A stretch of DNA of 52,194 bases from positions 1 through 52,194 of the forward strand of contig CAUFXR010000006.1 of the NCBI GenBank assembly GCA_959596515.1, given 5' to 3'. Source of the stretch: an uncultured Oscillospiraceae bacterium. Lineage in GTDB: Bacteria; Bacillota; Clostridia; Oscillospirales; Acutalibacteraceae. The notes beneath the pieces were generated by a model. It ran no database searches and was not told where the DNA came from. It saw nothing but the letters and a program-made list of their open reading frames with translations. Below are positions 42,611 through 51,901 of this stretch, piece by piece (the first letter of the stretch is position 1; each line of letters begins with the position of its first letter). A program made the translations under genes and the position numbers.

Positions 42611-42624
42611 TCCCGGCGGCTTTC
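42589..42624. terminator. Perfect 17-bp hairpin
   Basis: 42589-42605 is the exact reverse complement of 42608-42624, with a 2-nt centre. A terminator-like structure without a long T-run, like the one at 2594. Confidence 0.7.
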
Positions 42625-42703
42625 CCCGTGAATAAGATTTGGAAGGAGAATGGGTCAAAAAGACACATTTGGCGTAAACAATTTAAGAGGGTTCCTGACA
42701 CCT

Positions 42704-43060
42704 TCAGCTGAGAGAAGCGATTTTTTCCCGACTAGGCTTGGAAAGTCCGCATAAACACAAAGTGGCGTCTCTGCGGGCGTAAGGGCCCGGAACCTGCAAA
42801 GTTTGGCGGAAAAAAGCGAACAGTGTCAGATAATCGGTATAAAGCTGGTTCGCCGCGGCGGCACCAGTTTGGGTAAACGTGACCGTACCATAAAACTCTT
42901 TTTCGATCAAACCGTCTTTTGTCAAAGCGTTCAGCATTTTGGAGACACTGGGAGGCCTTATATTTAATGAGGAGGCGATGTCTTTCGAGCGGACCGGATA
43001 ACCAGTTTGTCCCAGCTCATAAATCGCAAGCAAATACCGTTTTTTTGCGGTGGAAAGCAT
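42704..43060 (-). CDS. DtxR/MntR-like metal-dependent regulator
   Basis: 118 aa. Winged helix (KKRYLLAIYELGQTGYPVRSKDIASSLNIRPPSVSKMLNALTKDGLIEKEFYGTVTFT) of the iron-dependent repressor type, with a short C-terminal part and no SH3-like third domain. It adjoins the feo genes, whose promoter holds TTAG...CTAA palindromes, so it is the likely iron (or Mn) sensor. The metal ligands are not obvious. AAGGAGG precedes ATG 43060. Confidence 0.8.
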   Translation of the reverse strand: MLSTAKKRYLLAIYELGQTGYPVRSKDIASSLNIRPPSVSKMLNALTKDGLIEKEFYGTVTFTQTGAAAANQLYTDYLTLFAFFRQTLQVPGPYARRDATLCLCGLSKPSREKIASLS

Positions 43061-43100
43061 GGTAGCAACCCTCCTTAAAGGCATATGAAGAATACCGGGT

Positions 43101-43364
43101 TTAACCGTGGTGTTTCGATTCGGTGGGCATGTTGTCCTGAGGCGGAGCGTCATGGCGGACACAGTGAGAGCAATGAGCGCAGTGCCCGTGGCATCCGCCA
43201 CAGCCTGTTGAACAGGTATGGCCGGAGCGGGCCTCCGGAGCCTCCTGATGGGATTTGCACCCGCTGCAGCCGGCGCAGGTCCCTTTTCGGCGCAGGTACC
43301 GGATCGCGAGAAAATACAATGCGCCTAATCCTAAAATCAATAAACCGTTTATAACATATTCCAT
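43101..43364 (-). CDS. FeoB-associated Cys-rich membrane protein
   Basis: 87 aa. One membrane helix (VINGLLILGLGALYFLAI) is followed by a Cys/His-rich cytoplasmic tail (CAGCSGC, CSTGCGGCHGHCAHCSHC). The family always accompanies FeoB in Firmicutes and probably hands over or senses Fe(II). AGGAGG is 5 nt from the ATG. Directly downstream of feoB. Confidence 0.9.
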   Translation of the reverse strand: MEYVINGLLILGLGALYFLAIRYLRRKGTCAGCSGCKSHQEAPEARSGHTCSTGCGGCHGHCAHCSHCVRHDAPPQDNMPTESKHHG

Positions 43365-43443
43365 CCAATGACCTCCTATAATGCGTTTTATTCATTCACG
43401 CGTTTTGTCCATGGACAGGATCCGCAGGTCGGAATCCGATGAT

Positions 43444-45624
43444 TTAGGCGGCTGTTTGAGCGGCTTTCAGAGCGCTTTTCCGATCCGGGTTGGGACGGAA
43501 CAACAAAAACAGCATTACCGCCAGCACCAGGAACGCAAAGACAGTTCCCGCCGTGAAGCCGGCGCCGGTAAACAGCAGGCCGAACTGGTTGATCATTAGA
43601 GCTACGCAGTAGGCCAAAACGCACTGGTAACCAATAGCGAAGGCCGTCCATTTGGCGCTGACCATTTCACGCTTGATGGCGCCGATGGCGGCAAAACAGG
43701 GGGCGCAAAGCAGGTTGAAGGCTAGAAAAGCGGCTCTCGCGCCGGCGAAGGGAAGCATATTGCTGACAGCGGCCCACATGCCGGGATCGGAATCTCCGGC
43801 GTCGCCCAGCCCAAACAGAACGCCGAAGGTGCTGACCACGTTTTCCTTGGCGACCAGACCGGAAATAGAAGCCACGGCGGACTGCCAGTTGCCGAAGCCC
43901 AGAGGGGCGAAAATAGGCGCGATAAAATTGCCGATGTAGGCGAGGATACTGAAGTCCATCTGGTTGACGTTAGGATCTTCCATATCCAGCAGGCCAAATA
44001 CTGTCCCGCCGTCAGCCCATCCGAAGTTGGAAAGGAACCAGATCAATCCGCAGGCCACAAAGATAACGGTACCGGCCTTGATGATGAAAGCCTTGCAGCG
44101 CTCCCACATGTGGATCAGCACGCCTTTGGGCGCCGGCAGATGATACTGGGGCAGCTCCATGACAAAGGGAGCGGGATCCCCGGCGAACATTCTGGTTTTT
44201 TTCAGGATAATGCCGGAAATAATGACCGCGGCAATGCCCAGGAAATAAAACAGGGGAGATACCCACCAGAATCCGCCTCCCATCAGGGAGCCGACCATCA
44301 AAGCGATGATGGGAAGCTTGGCGCTGCAGGGAATAAAGGTGGTGGTCATAATGGTCATACGGCGATCTTTTTCGGTTTCGATGGTCTTGGTGGCCATCAC
44401 GCCGGGTACGCCGCAGCCGGATGAGATCAGCATGGGAATAAAGCTTTTGCCGGAAAGCCCGAATTTGCGGAAGATACGGTCCATAATAAAGGCGACCCGG
44501 GCCATATAACCGCAGTCCTCCAAAATAGAGAGGAAGAAGAACAGAATAAACATCTGGGGCACGAAGCCGAGCACGGCGCCGACACCGCCGATGACGCCGT
44601 CAACGATCAAGCCGTTGAGCCAGTCCGCCGCGCCGATGCCGGAAAGCCAATCACCCACAGCCGGCTGAATCCATTCCCCGAACAAAGTGTCATTGGTAAA
44701 GTCCGTGACGATGGTACCCAGACTGCTGACGGAAACGTAGTAAACCACAAACATGACGGCTACAAAAATGGGCAAAGCCAGCCACCGATTGGTGACGATC
44801 CTGTCAATTTTATCAGAAGTGGTCAAAGCCTTTTTCTTTTTACGGACACAGGCTTTCATGACCTTGGCGATGTATTCATACCTCTCGTTGGTGATAATGC
44901 TTTCGCTGTCGTCGTCCAATTCCTTTTCCGCCGCCGCCACAATGGACTCAATGGACTGCCTGGAACTTTCGGACAGCGGTATGGATTCCAAAACTTTTTC
45001 ATCCCGCTCGAACAGCTTGACAGCGTACCAGCGGGCATGGGCGTCGTCTACCGCGCCGGAAAGATGGGCACCGATGGAGGCCAGAGCTTCCTCCACAACT
45101 TCGCTGAATTCGTGCTGGGGAACAGCGGCTTTTTTGGCGTTCGCCAGGGTGATGGCCGCGGCGGCCGCTTCCCTGGAGCCGGTGCCTTTTAAGGCGCTGG
45201 TTTCCACCACCGTGCAGCCCAGAGCTTCTCCAAGCTTTTTAATGTCGATTTGGTCGCCGTTCTTTTTGACCAGGTCAATCATGTTCAGCGCCAACACCAC
45301 GGGAATCCCCAGTTCTAAAATTTGGGTGGTTAGGTAAAGGTTCCTTTCCAGGTTGGTGCCGTCTACCAGATTGATAATGGCATCGGGATGCTCGCTCATC
45401 AGGTAGTTTCGGCTGACAACTTCCTCCAAAGTGTAAGGGGAAAGGGAATAAATGCCGGGCAGATCGGTGATGATAACGTCTTTCCTGCCCTTTAAGCGAC
45501 CTTCCTTTTTCTCTACGGTAACGCCGGGCCAGTTTCCAACGTATTGGCTGCTGCCGGTCAGGTCGTTAAACATGGTGGTCTTGCCGCAGTTGGGGTTTCC
45601 GGCAAGAGCGATTTTGATGCTCAT
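43444..45624 (-). CDS. feoB: Ferrous iron transporter FeoB
   Basis: A 726-aa Fe(II) importer. The N-terminal G-domain is complete: G1 GNPNCGKTT (9-17), G2 Thr36, G3 DLPG (54-57), G4 NMID, and G5-like SALKG. A helical GDI-like linker is followed by the polytopic domain with Gate motifs (CGVPGVMATKTI, CSAKLPI, and CAPCFAAIGAI near the end). GGAGG precedes the ATG. Operon with two FeoA genes upstream and the Cys-rich peptide downstream. Confidence 0.96.
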   Translation of the reverse strand: MSIKIALAGNPNCGKTTMFNDLTGSSQYVGNWPGVTVEKKEGRLKGRKDVIITDLPGIYSLSPYTLEEVVSRNYLMSEHPDAIINLVDGTNLERNLYLTTQILELGIPVVLALNMIDLVKKNGDQIDIKKLGEALGCTVVETSALKGTGSREAAAAAITLANAKKAAVPQHEFSEVVEEALASIGAHLSGAVDDAHARWYAVKLFERDEKVLESIPLSESSRQSIESIVAAAEKELDDDSESIITNERYEYIAKVMKACVRKKKKALTTSDKIDRIVTNRWLALPIFVAVMFVVYYVSVSSLGTIVTDFTNDTLFGEWIQPAVGDWLSGIGAADWLNGLIVDGVIGGVGAVLGFVPQMFILFFFLSILEDCGYMARVAFIMDRIFRKFGLSGKSFIPMLISSGCGVPGVMATKTIETEKDRRMTIMTTTFIPCSAKLPIIALMVGSLMGGGFWWVSPLFYFLGIAAVIISGIILKKTRMFAGDPAPFVMELPQYHLPAPKGVLIHMWERCKAFIIKAGTVIFVACGLIWFLSNFGWADGGTVFGLLDMEDPNVNQMDFSILAYIGNFIAPIFAPLGFGNWQSAVASISGLVAKENVVSTFGVLFGLGDAGDSDPGMWAAVSNMLPFAGARAAFLAFNLLCAPCFAAIGAIKREMVSAKWTAFAIGYQCVLAYCVALMINQFGLLFTGAGFTAGTVFAFLVLAVMLFLLFRPNPDRKSALKAAQTAA

Positions 45625-45831
45625 GGGTTCGCTTCCTCCTTTAAACGATTTCGTTTAGGTGCCATTTGTGTTATCAAAAGAGAGCGGCCAAACGGTAGGT
45701 CCAGCCACCTTCCCTCTGAGGTCAGACTGCCGTTTGCTCTCGAAAGACAAAACGGACCTCTTTCTCCTGCTTTGGGCTTGTTCCCCGGATCATACGGGCA
45801 CATTCTGTTCGGCTGCGGTTCCCAAATGGTA

Positions 45832-45845
45832 TTAGTCTAGACTAA
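45832..45845. promoter_or_regulatory. Iron-box-like palindrome before feoB
   Basis: TTAGTCTAGACTAA is a perfect 14-bp palindrome in the feoA-feoB gap, with the TTAG/CTAA ends typical of DtxR/IdeR-type operators. The rest of the 275-bp gap has an imperfect hairpin but no gene. Confidence 0.65.
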
Positions 45846-45900
45846 CTAAAGGGGAGTTTCCTCCGCCTTTGAATACCCGGAACCGCGGAAAAACCGAAAG

Positions 45901-46125
45901 TCAGCCCGCTACCTGAATGTTCTCCGCTTCGCTTTTCCGAATCGAGAGCTCATAGCCACGTACGGTCACCTCAACCGGATCTCCTAACGGAGCTACCTTG
46001 CGTACATAGACCTCGGTTCCCTTGGTAATGCCCATATCCATAATCCGGCGCTTGAGGGCGCCTTCCCCGGTGAGCTTTACTACGGAAACCGTTTCTCCGC
46101 ATTTTACCTGCTTTAACGTTCTCAT
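45901..46125 (-). CDS. feoA: FeoA protein
   Basis: A 74-aa SH3-like FeoA (RTLKQVKCGETVSVVKLTGEGALKRRIMDMGITKGTEVYVRKVAPLGDPVEVTVRGYELSIRKSEAENI). It supports FeoB in iron uptake. GGGAGG is upstream of the ATG. Second of two FeoA genes in tandem. Confidence 0.93.
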   Translation of the reverse strand: MRTLKQVKCGETVSVVKLTGEGALKRRIMDMGITKGTEVYVRKVAPLGDPVEVTVRGYELSIRKSEAENIQVAG

Positions 46126-46175
46126 GTGAATCCTCCCTTTATCAACTGTCTCGCGTGCTTCGCGGAAATTTGGAT

Positions 46176-46460
46176 TTATCCTGTGACGACACGGGTTGCC
46201 ATAGATTTGCTCACCGCGACCCGCGTGCCCTTCACACTGACAATGACATTTCCACCCAGCTCAGAAATAACGGTGACCTCCGCGCCTTCCACAAAGCCCA
46301 GATTGCGCAAAAACCTCTGTATCTCGTCTTTTCCCCGGATAGAAAGTACCCTGACCGTTTCACCACTGGAAACCATGGCCAGAGGAAGCTGAGGAACAGA
46401 CACCATCGGGGTTCTCTCCTGCAGAGACTTTGAGGAAACGGACGCTTGCTCACGGGTCAT
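46176..46460 (-). CDS. FeoA-domain protein, first of tandem pair
   Basis: 94 aa. A 25-residue N-terminal extension, then a divergent FeoA fold (LAMVSSGETVRVLSIRGKDEIQRFLRNLGFVEGAEVTVISELGGNVIVSVKGTRVAVSKSMATRV). Probably FeoA-like and part of the same transcript, under the operators at 46479-46635. Confidence 0.88.
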   Translation of the reverse strand: MTREQASVSSKSLQERTPMVSVPQLPLAMVSSGETVRVLSIRGKDEIQRFLRNLGFVEGAEVTVISELGGNVIVSVKGTRVAVSKSMATRVVTG

Positions 46461-46478
46461 AACAGATACTTCCTTTCT

Positions 46479-46635
46479 GTTAGTGATTGCTAACTCATAA
46501 AGCTTTGTTAAGGGTTAGCTTATGCTAACCAAAGCGATGCTTTAAGTTTACCTCTACTAACCATATTTGTCAAGAGTTGGTTGCTGAAAAATAAAATTTT
46601 ATAAAAAAAATCAAAATGGTTAGTTTTTACTAACC
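46479..46635. promoter_or_regulatory. Array of iron-box-like operators upstream of feo operon
   Basis: Three inverted repeats with GGTTAG/CTAACC half-sites: GTTAGT-GATT-GCTAAC (46479-46494, imperfect), GGTTAGC-TTAT-GCTAACC (46513-46530, perfect) and GGTTAGT-TTTT-ACTAACC (46618-46635, perfect). A single half-site lies near 46556. They surround the AT-rich promoter region. This matches DtxR-family operator design and points to the regulator at 42704. The gap up to 46908 has no other gene. Confidence 0.75.
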
Positions 46636-46908
46636 CAAACTGTGTGTTTTGCCGGCGGATAGGAAGAAATCACTGGGAAAATCTTGCTTTTCCGATGGAA
46701 AGGCGGTAAACTGAAAATGGTTGTATATTGCGTTTATATTGCGCGGGGGTTAAGCAGAGATCGGTTGCCGGGGTAGAAAATCAGCTTGTTTTTGAAATTT
46801 TTACAAGGAAAGAATAAACAAAGGCGTTTTTCCCCAAGGTAAGGGGGCTTATGGTGCCGATCCTGTGAAATGTGGAAGCTTATAAAATGGGCCGGGAGGA
46901 ATACAGTT

Positions 46909-48027
46909 TTGGGTAACAACGCCGCAGGAGGAAAAAGGAATAATAAAACACGTGTTTTTCGCTTGATCACCCAGCAAGGAAGAACCTCCAAACAGGAGAT
47001 CGCATCCCGGCTGGGGATCAGTCTGCCGACGGTTCTGCAGACTCTGAAGGAACTGACGGAGGACGGCCTGGTTTGGGAAATGGGAGAGTTTGCGTCTACC
47101 GGCGGTCGAAAGGCAAAGGCGCTGGCAGCTGTGAGAGGTTCCCGATTCGCTATGGGACTGGACATTACCCGAAACCATATCAGCCTGGTGGCGGTGGATC
47201 TTTCCGGCAGGATTCAGCGGCATATCCGGGTACTTAAAGCTTTTTCCCGCACGCCGGCCTATGGGAAATTTTTGGCGGGGTTAGTAAACCGTTACCGGGA
47301 GGAGTGGAAAATTCCCCGGGAACGGCTTTTGGGGGTAGGAATTTCCATTCCCGGTATCGTAGACGCTCAAGGGAAGATGATCCAGGATTCCCACGCTTTA
47401 GGCGTAAGAAAGATGCCTTGCGCGGAGCTTTCGGCTGGAATAGAATACCCCTGTGTGTTTATGAATGACGCCAATGCCGCCGGATTCGCCGAGCTGCGGG
47501 AAAGATCATCCATGGGGAATGCGGTGTATCTTTCCTTGAGCAACAGCGTCGGCGGGGCTTTTCTGCAGGAAGGCCGGCTCTATTTTGGCGAACATCAAAG
47601 AAGCGGTGAGTTCGGCCATATGACCCTGTACCCCGGCGGACGGGAGTGCTATTGCGGGAAAAAGGGGTGCCTGGACGCTTACTGTTCCGCCCAGAGACTT
47701 TCTTCCCTGACCGGGGGAAAGCTGGATCGCTTTTTTGAGAAACTGCGGCAGGGAGACGAAGAATGCGTCCGGGTTTTCCAAGAATACCGAGGGGACCTGG
47801 TAACCGCTGCCAATAATTTACACGTGGCCTTTGACTGTGATGTGATTTTAGGCGGCTATGTGGGAAGCTATCTGGAAGAATGGATCGGGGTTCTGAGTGA
47901 GATGGCTGAGGAGCGCAATCCTTTCGATGACGGCGGAACTTACCTAAAAGCCTGCCGTTACCGGGTTGAGGCTTCCGCCCTGGGGGCGGCCCTCCAGCAT
48001 GTGGAGCGGTTTATTGAGAGCCTGTAG
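46909..48027 (+). CDS. ROK-family transcriptional regulator
   Basis: 372 aa. N-terminal winged helix (about 16-60; RVFRLITQQGRTSKQEIASRLGISLPTVLQTLKELTEDGL) and a ROK sugar kinase-like domain with MGLDITRNHISL, GISIPGIVD and the zinc site (His237, CYCGKKGC with Cys247, 249, 254). It likely represses sugar-use genes with a sugar or sugar phosphate as ligand. TTG 46909 is about 10 nt after GGGAGG. An upstream in-frame ATG (46870) has no binding site. Confidence 0.88.
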   Translation: MGNNAAGGKRNNKTRVFRLITQQGRTSKQEIASRLGISLPTVLQTLKELTEDGLVWEMGEFASTGGRKAKALAAVRGSRFAMGLDITRNHISLVAVDLSGRIQRHIRVLKAFSRTPAYGKFLAGLVNRYREEWKIPRERLLGVGISIPGIVDAQGKMIQDSHALGVRKMPCAELSAGIEYPCVFMNDANAAGFAELRERSSMGNAVYLSLSNSVGGAFLQEGRLYFGEHQRSGEFGHMTLYPGGRECYCGKKGCLDAYCSAQRLSSLTGGKLDRFFEKLRQGDEECVRVFQEYRGDLVTAANNLHVAFDCDVILGGYVGSYLEEWIGVLSEMAEERNPFDDGGTYLKACRYRVEASALGAALQHVERFIESL

Positions 48028-48066
48028 CCTCTCTGAAAACCAGCGGAAATTCACGGAGCCCAATGC

Positions 48067-48285
48067 GATCCCGAAAACCCTATGACGTGTGGGTGGCTCA
48101 GTATTTTTCGGGCGGAAAATTCCCGGGGCCATGGGATCCGAAAACCCTATGACGTGTGGGCGGCTCAGTATTTTTCGGGTGAGAAATTCCCGGGGCCATG
48201 GAATCCCGAAAACCCTATGACGTGTGGGCGGCTCAGTATTTTCGGGCGGGAAATTCCCGGGGCCATGGGATCCCGAAAACACCGC
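48067..48285. repeat. 67-bp tandem repeat, three copies and a partial
   Basis: Copies start around 48072, 48139, 48207 and 48274 (CGAAAACCCTATGACGTGTG start of each). The period is 67-68 bp, and each contains an AATTCCCGGGGCCATGG segment. Length differences break any frame. The 48028-48513 gap has no gene. Confidence 0.92.
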
Positions 48286-48513
48286 CTGGCCTGCCCAGTC
48301 CGCCGGCGGATGGGTCGCCGCTGTCATCCGGATTTTTCCCACTCGCTAGGGGGAAAAGGTCCCACAAAGAGGTCCCACGCGGATGTGAAGTTTCAAGAAA
48401 CGGCATGAAACGCCTTTTAATGGACTGTTGATCTTCCCGCCGCTGGGATCTGATGGCAGAAAAACGGAGTTTATTAGGAGACTATCAAAGGTGAGATAAA
48501 GGAGAGATTGATA

Positions 48514-48813
48514 ATGAAGAAGGTTAGAAAAACAAAAAAAGGATTTTTGACTCTGCTGAGCTGTGCTGTTTTGGGAACAGTCCTTGCCCCGGCGGCTTCA
48601 GCTGCGGAACTCTTGGCGGCGCCGGCCACCGGAGATTCTTTCCGGAACTATTTGCCGCTGATTATCGGCATAGCGGTGGCCTGTCTGGTGATCGCCGCCG
48701 CTCTGGTAGTAATTTCTATTTCCGCGAAGAAACGGAAGCAGTCCGGGGAAAAGGATCCCTCGTCTTCCGCCGAGCAGGATCGAAAGGATGACACGGATCA
48801 GAAAGGACAATAA
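48514..48813 (+). CDS. Small secreted/membrane protein
   Basis: 99 aa. Signal peptide (MKKVRKTKKGFLTLLSCAVL, cleavage near ASA-AE), a short linker, one membrane helix (LPLIIGIAVACLVIAAALVVISI), and a charged tail rich in Lys, Ser and Asp. Similar helix-plus-KK tails occur in leftover cell-wall-type anchors. GGAGAG precedes the ATG. It abuts the next gene. Confidence 0.68.
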   Translation: MKKVRKTKKGFLTLLSCAVLGTVLAPAASAAELLAAPATGDSFRNYLPLIIGIAVACLVIAAALVVISISAKKRKQSGEKDPSSSAEQDRKDDTDQKGQ

Positions 48814-49077
48814 ATGAAAACAGAGCTTCGAAAGATTTCCAGTGTGGGGAAAGCCACAGAGGAAGACCTAATCCGTTTAGGATATCCGACCATCGAATCG
48901 CTGAAGAGCGCAGATCCGGAGGAACTTTACCGCCGTGACTGCGAAGAACAGGGAACGCTCATCGACCGGTGTCAGCTGTATGTTTACCGGTGCGCCGTGT
49001 ATTTCGCCAAAACGGAAAACCCTGATCCGGAAAAACTGAAATGGTGGTACTGGAAAGATAAAAACAAGGACGTCTAA
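48814..49077 (+). CDS. Cdd1-like helix-hairpin-helix protein
   Basis: 87 aa. LRKISSVGKATEEDLIRLGYPTIESLKSADPEELYRRDC...LIDRCQLYVYRCAVYFA matches the Cdd1/pathogenicity-locus family, with a helix-hairpin-helix near the N-terminus. Likely nucleic-acid contact, role unknown. Starts one base after the preceding stop. Confidence 0.82.
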   Translation: MKTELRKISSVGKATEEDLIRLGYPTIESLKSADPEELYRRDCEEQGTLIDRCQLYVYRCAVYFAKTENPDPEKLKWWYWKDKNKDV

Positions 49078-49206
49078 GCTTTGGCGCAGAGATCCCAATC
49101 AAAAATAGATTTCGGGGAAGAGGGAACCGCCGCTTTTTACCAGCGAAACAGACGCAGCCGGGTTCGTGGCCTCAAGGAAGAAGGACGGCCAATAAGGAGA
49201 AATAAC

Positions 49207-49950
49207 GTGATTGCCATATTATCCCCAGCGAAAAATATGCGGGCGGCCAGACTTGAGGGCCTGGTTTTGACCCAGCCGGTTCTTTTCGAGAGAACGAGAC
49301 GGCTCGCGCCGATGCTTCGGGCCATGGAGCCCTGGGAGCTGGAGAGCCGGCTGAAGATCAATCCACGGCTGGCGCTGAAAGCCTTCTCAGATTTCCAGGA
49401 GTTTGAGACGCCTGGCGGAGAAAGTCCGGCGCTGTTGTCTTACCACGGCCTGGCCTATCAAAATTTAGAAGCGGAAAGTCTGAGTCTGGAGGATTTCGCT
49501 TTTGCCGGCGATTGCCTCCGGATCTTAAGCGCCTTTTACGGCGTGCTGCGGCCCAGCGATGCTATTAAGCCCTACCGATTGGAATTTCAATGCGGATTCC
49601 AGCCTAACGGGGAAACTCTTTACCGTTTCTGGGGCGACTCCATTTATCGGGAGCTGTTCCGAAATGGGGATACGGTGATCAATTTAGCGTCTAAGGAGTA
49701 TTCCAAAACCATTACGCCCTTTTTGACGTCCAAAGACCGGATGATCACCTGCGATTTTTTGACCTACCGCAGGGGAAAGCTGATGACCCTGGCGGCCTTG
49801 GCGAAAATGGCGCGGGGGCGGATGGCCAGATTTCTGATTGACAGCCGCATCCGGGAACCAGAGGCGTTAAGGGAATTTTCCTGGGAGGGCTACGAATTTT
49901 CCCCGGAGCACAGCGATGGTGAAAATTTTCGGTTTATCCAGAGGTTCTAA
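49207..49950 (+). CDS. yaaA: YaaA-family peroxide-stress protein
   Basis: 247 aa, close to the E. coli YaaA length (258). Signature parts are IAILSPAKNM, GLAYQNL, ILSAFYGVLRPSDAIKPYRLEF, FWGDSIYRELF and INLASKEYSK. In E. coli it lowers free iron under oxidative stress, which suits the nearby feo genes. GTG at 49207 follows AAGGAG by 8 nt. The frame is open further upstream but without family similarity. Confidence 0.9.
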   Translation: MIAILSPAKNMRAARLEGLVLTQPVLFERTRRLAPMLRAMEPWELESRLKINPRLALKAFSDFQEFETPGGESPALLSYHGLAYQNLEAESLSLEDFAFAGDCLRILSAFYGVLRPSDAIKPYRLEFQCGFQPNGETLYRFWGDSIYRELFRNGDTVINLASKEYSKTITPFLTSKDRMITCDFLTYRRGKLMTLAALAKMARGRMARFLIDSRIREPEALREFSWEGYEFSPEHSDGENFRFIQRF

Positions 49951-50408
49951 GGCGGAGCAGCGTCTGACGAGGATAGATCCGTTTTGCCTTTTGGCGCGCT
50001 TCTGGAAGGCGGATTTTCAATCAACAGAAGCTGAATCCAAATGCTTCCAGACGAAACTGGAAAGAAACGAGTTTCAGCGGCTCAAAAAGGATTCCGCGCC
50101 TAGGGGCGGGCCCTGTTTACCGAGGATAACAGGAACCTTCAGATGCGCCTGTGCCCTGAGGCAGGGAATGAGGAGAATGCCGCGGGATTATGGCGTCCCA
50201 CGGGAGGACCGCCCGAAAGAACCTCAAATTCTTCGGAAATCCCATGAGGGCGGCAGCGCCGGGAAGAGCAGTTGGATTCGAAAATCACTGGAATGGTAAA
50301 CCTAGGGGGCGGGGTTTTATCCATAAGGCGGGACGGTGACCCGCGTGTAGAGCCGGCGATGGGGCTCGTGTTTTTAGGTTGGTTAGAAGCCTCCTGGGAG
50401 GATGGTAA
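49951..50408. other. Gap without a recognisable gene
   Basis: Plus-strand reading frames here lack binding sites and family features. The bases are mixed and GC-rich. I see nothing functional before the terminator at 50409. Confidence 0.5.
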
Positions 50409-50444
50409 AAAAGGGCTTCGGCGCTTTAGCGCCGAAGCCCTTTT
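50409..50444. terminator. Strong bidirectional terminator
   Basis: A perfect 16-bp stem (50409-50424 with 50429-50444, TTTA loop) with A4 and T4 ends. A second GC hairpin lies near 50580-50598. No gene is seen up to 50709. Confidence 0.9.
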
Positions 50445-50709
50445 GTCAGTAAAGTAGAGAACGAACCGGCCGGAAAAATCAAAAGGCGTTATCCCGAAAG
50501 GAATAGGGGAAAAGACGCCGATCACTATGCTCTGCGCCGCCGGAAACGCCAGTAGGGTTAATGACAGCCCAGCATAGGCCGGCGGCGCAAAGCGCCGCTT
50601 AAAAAAGAATACGAGGAATCCGGATCTTTCTCAGAATCCGCGCCCAGTGCCGGGAAACCGGTGCTCTCAAAAAGCGCGCGCAAGAACGCTTGCGGCCGAA
50701 AGGATTCGA

Positions 50710-51696
50710 TTATCGATCAGAGGCGTAGCGGATTCCCCACTCTCCGCGGAGCTGGTCGATAACACCGCAAATTTTCAGGCTTTCCTCCCATGTGAAATCA
50801 GGACATTCCAGCAATCCCTGAGCCAGACATTCCTGTACCCGAAGCACCTCAAACTGCATCCCGGTGGCCGGGTAGGGCAGCTCGATCAGTTCCGGCTCGC
50901 CCTGGTTGGGAATAAACTGAAGCTGGGTGGGACAGCACAAATTCGGCCCTAGGGTAATCCGCCCCTTTTCCCCGAAAATCGTGGTGGTAGCGTTGCCTTC
51001 CATGTCAAAGCCAGCGGTCAAAAAGGCGGCCCTTCCGTTGTCGTATTGCAGAAGCATGTCCGCGTGGATGTCTACCTCCCCGTTGGTACGGCAGCAAGAC
51101 ATGATTTTTTCCGGCCCCTGAGGAAACGCCATAAAAGCCATACCCAGCGCGTAAACGCCTACATCGCGTACCGCGCCACCGGTGTGCGCCAGAGAGGCTT
51201 TCCAAAGCTGCCAATCGTTCGGATCGGCCAAAAAAGAGTGAAAAGAGTGAACAGTGAGCACCTGCCCGATTTTTCCCTCCCGAAGCCACCGACGAGCCTG
51301 CCGCACCGCAGGAAAACACCGCGTCCACATGGCTTCCATCAAAAAGGTCTGGTTTTTCTTCGCTAAACGGATCATTTCTTCTGTCTGTGCCACATTGTCC
51401 GCCATGGGCTTTTCACACAGTACCGCGACCCCGGCGTTAAGCGCCGTGGATACGTAATCGATATGGGTGTCGTTTGGCGTGGCGACATACACTACATCGG
51501 GACGAACTTCCTGAAGCATTTTCTCGAAATCGGTATAAAAAGAGGCGAATCCATACTTTTCCGCGTAGCTTCTGCCGTTTTCTTCACTGCGGGAAACCAC
51601 CGCAGCCCGTTCGGCATCGGGAACCTGAAGCATCCCCTGAGCGAAACGCCCGGCAATAAATCCGGGACCGACTACGGCCCATTTGGTTGTTTTCAT
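50710..51696 (-). CDS. Gfo/Idh/MocA-family oxidoreductase
   Basis: A 328-aa NAD(P)-dependent dehydrogenase. Rossmann start WAVVGPGFIAGRF (6-18), the catalytic CEKPMADN motif (Lys96) and a GAVRDVGVYALGMAF stretch before the substrate-binding sheet domain. It probably acts on a sugar, inositol or dihydrodiol-like substrate. GGAGGG precedes the ATG. Single gene, with an AT-rich promoter upstream on the minus strand (TATAATG near 51756-51762). Confidence 0.9.
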   Translation of the reverse strand: MKTTKWAVVGPGFIAGRFAQGMLQVPDAERAAVVSRSEENGRSYAEKYGFASFYTDFEKMLQEVRPDVVYVATPNDTHIDYVSTALNAGVAVLCEKPMADNVAQTEEMIRLAKKNQTFLMEAMWTRCFPAVRQARRWLREGKIGQVLTVHSFHSFLADPNDWQLWKASLAHTGGAVRDVGVYALGMAFMAFPQGPEKIMSCCRTNGEVDIHADMLLQYDNGRAAFLTAGFDMEGNATTTIFGEKGRITLGPNLCCPTQLQFIPNQGEPELIELPYPATGMQFEVLRVQECLAQGLLECPDFTWEESLKICGVIDQLRGEWGIRYASDR

Positions 51697-51861
51697 AAGC
51701 TGACCCTCCTATTACCAAAAGTGTTTTAACCAGGAATTGAAAATCATCTGCTATTATGTTCATTATACAAGACGCTGGAAAGAAAAGCAACGAGTGTAAA
51801 CGGAAGAAAAGAATTTTACGGCGAAATCCGACGCAAACCCCTACCTCTGGGGCGGGGACTG

Positions 51862-51870
51862 TGGTATAAT
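51862..51870 (+). promoter_or_regulatory. Extended -10 promoter running into tandem repeats
   Basis: TGG-TATAAT at 51862-51870 would drive transcription into the 43-bp repeat array. No gene follows inside the window. Confidence 0.4.
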
Positions 51871-51901
51871 AACCTCACCTAAGTCCCACGGCGGACTGCC
51901 C

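Noticed and set aside
48067..48285. CRISPR array or coding repeat protein
   Set aside because: The 67-68-bp units are contiguous and of unequal length, so there are neither spacers nor a stable reading frame.
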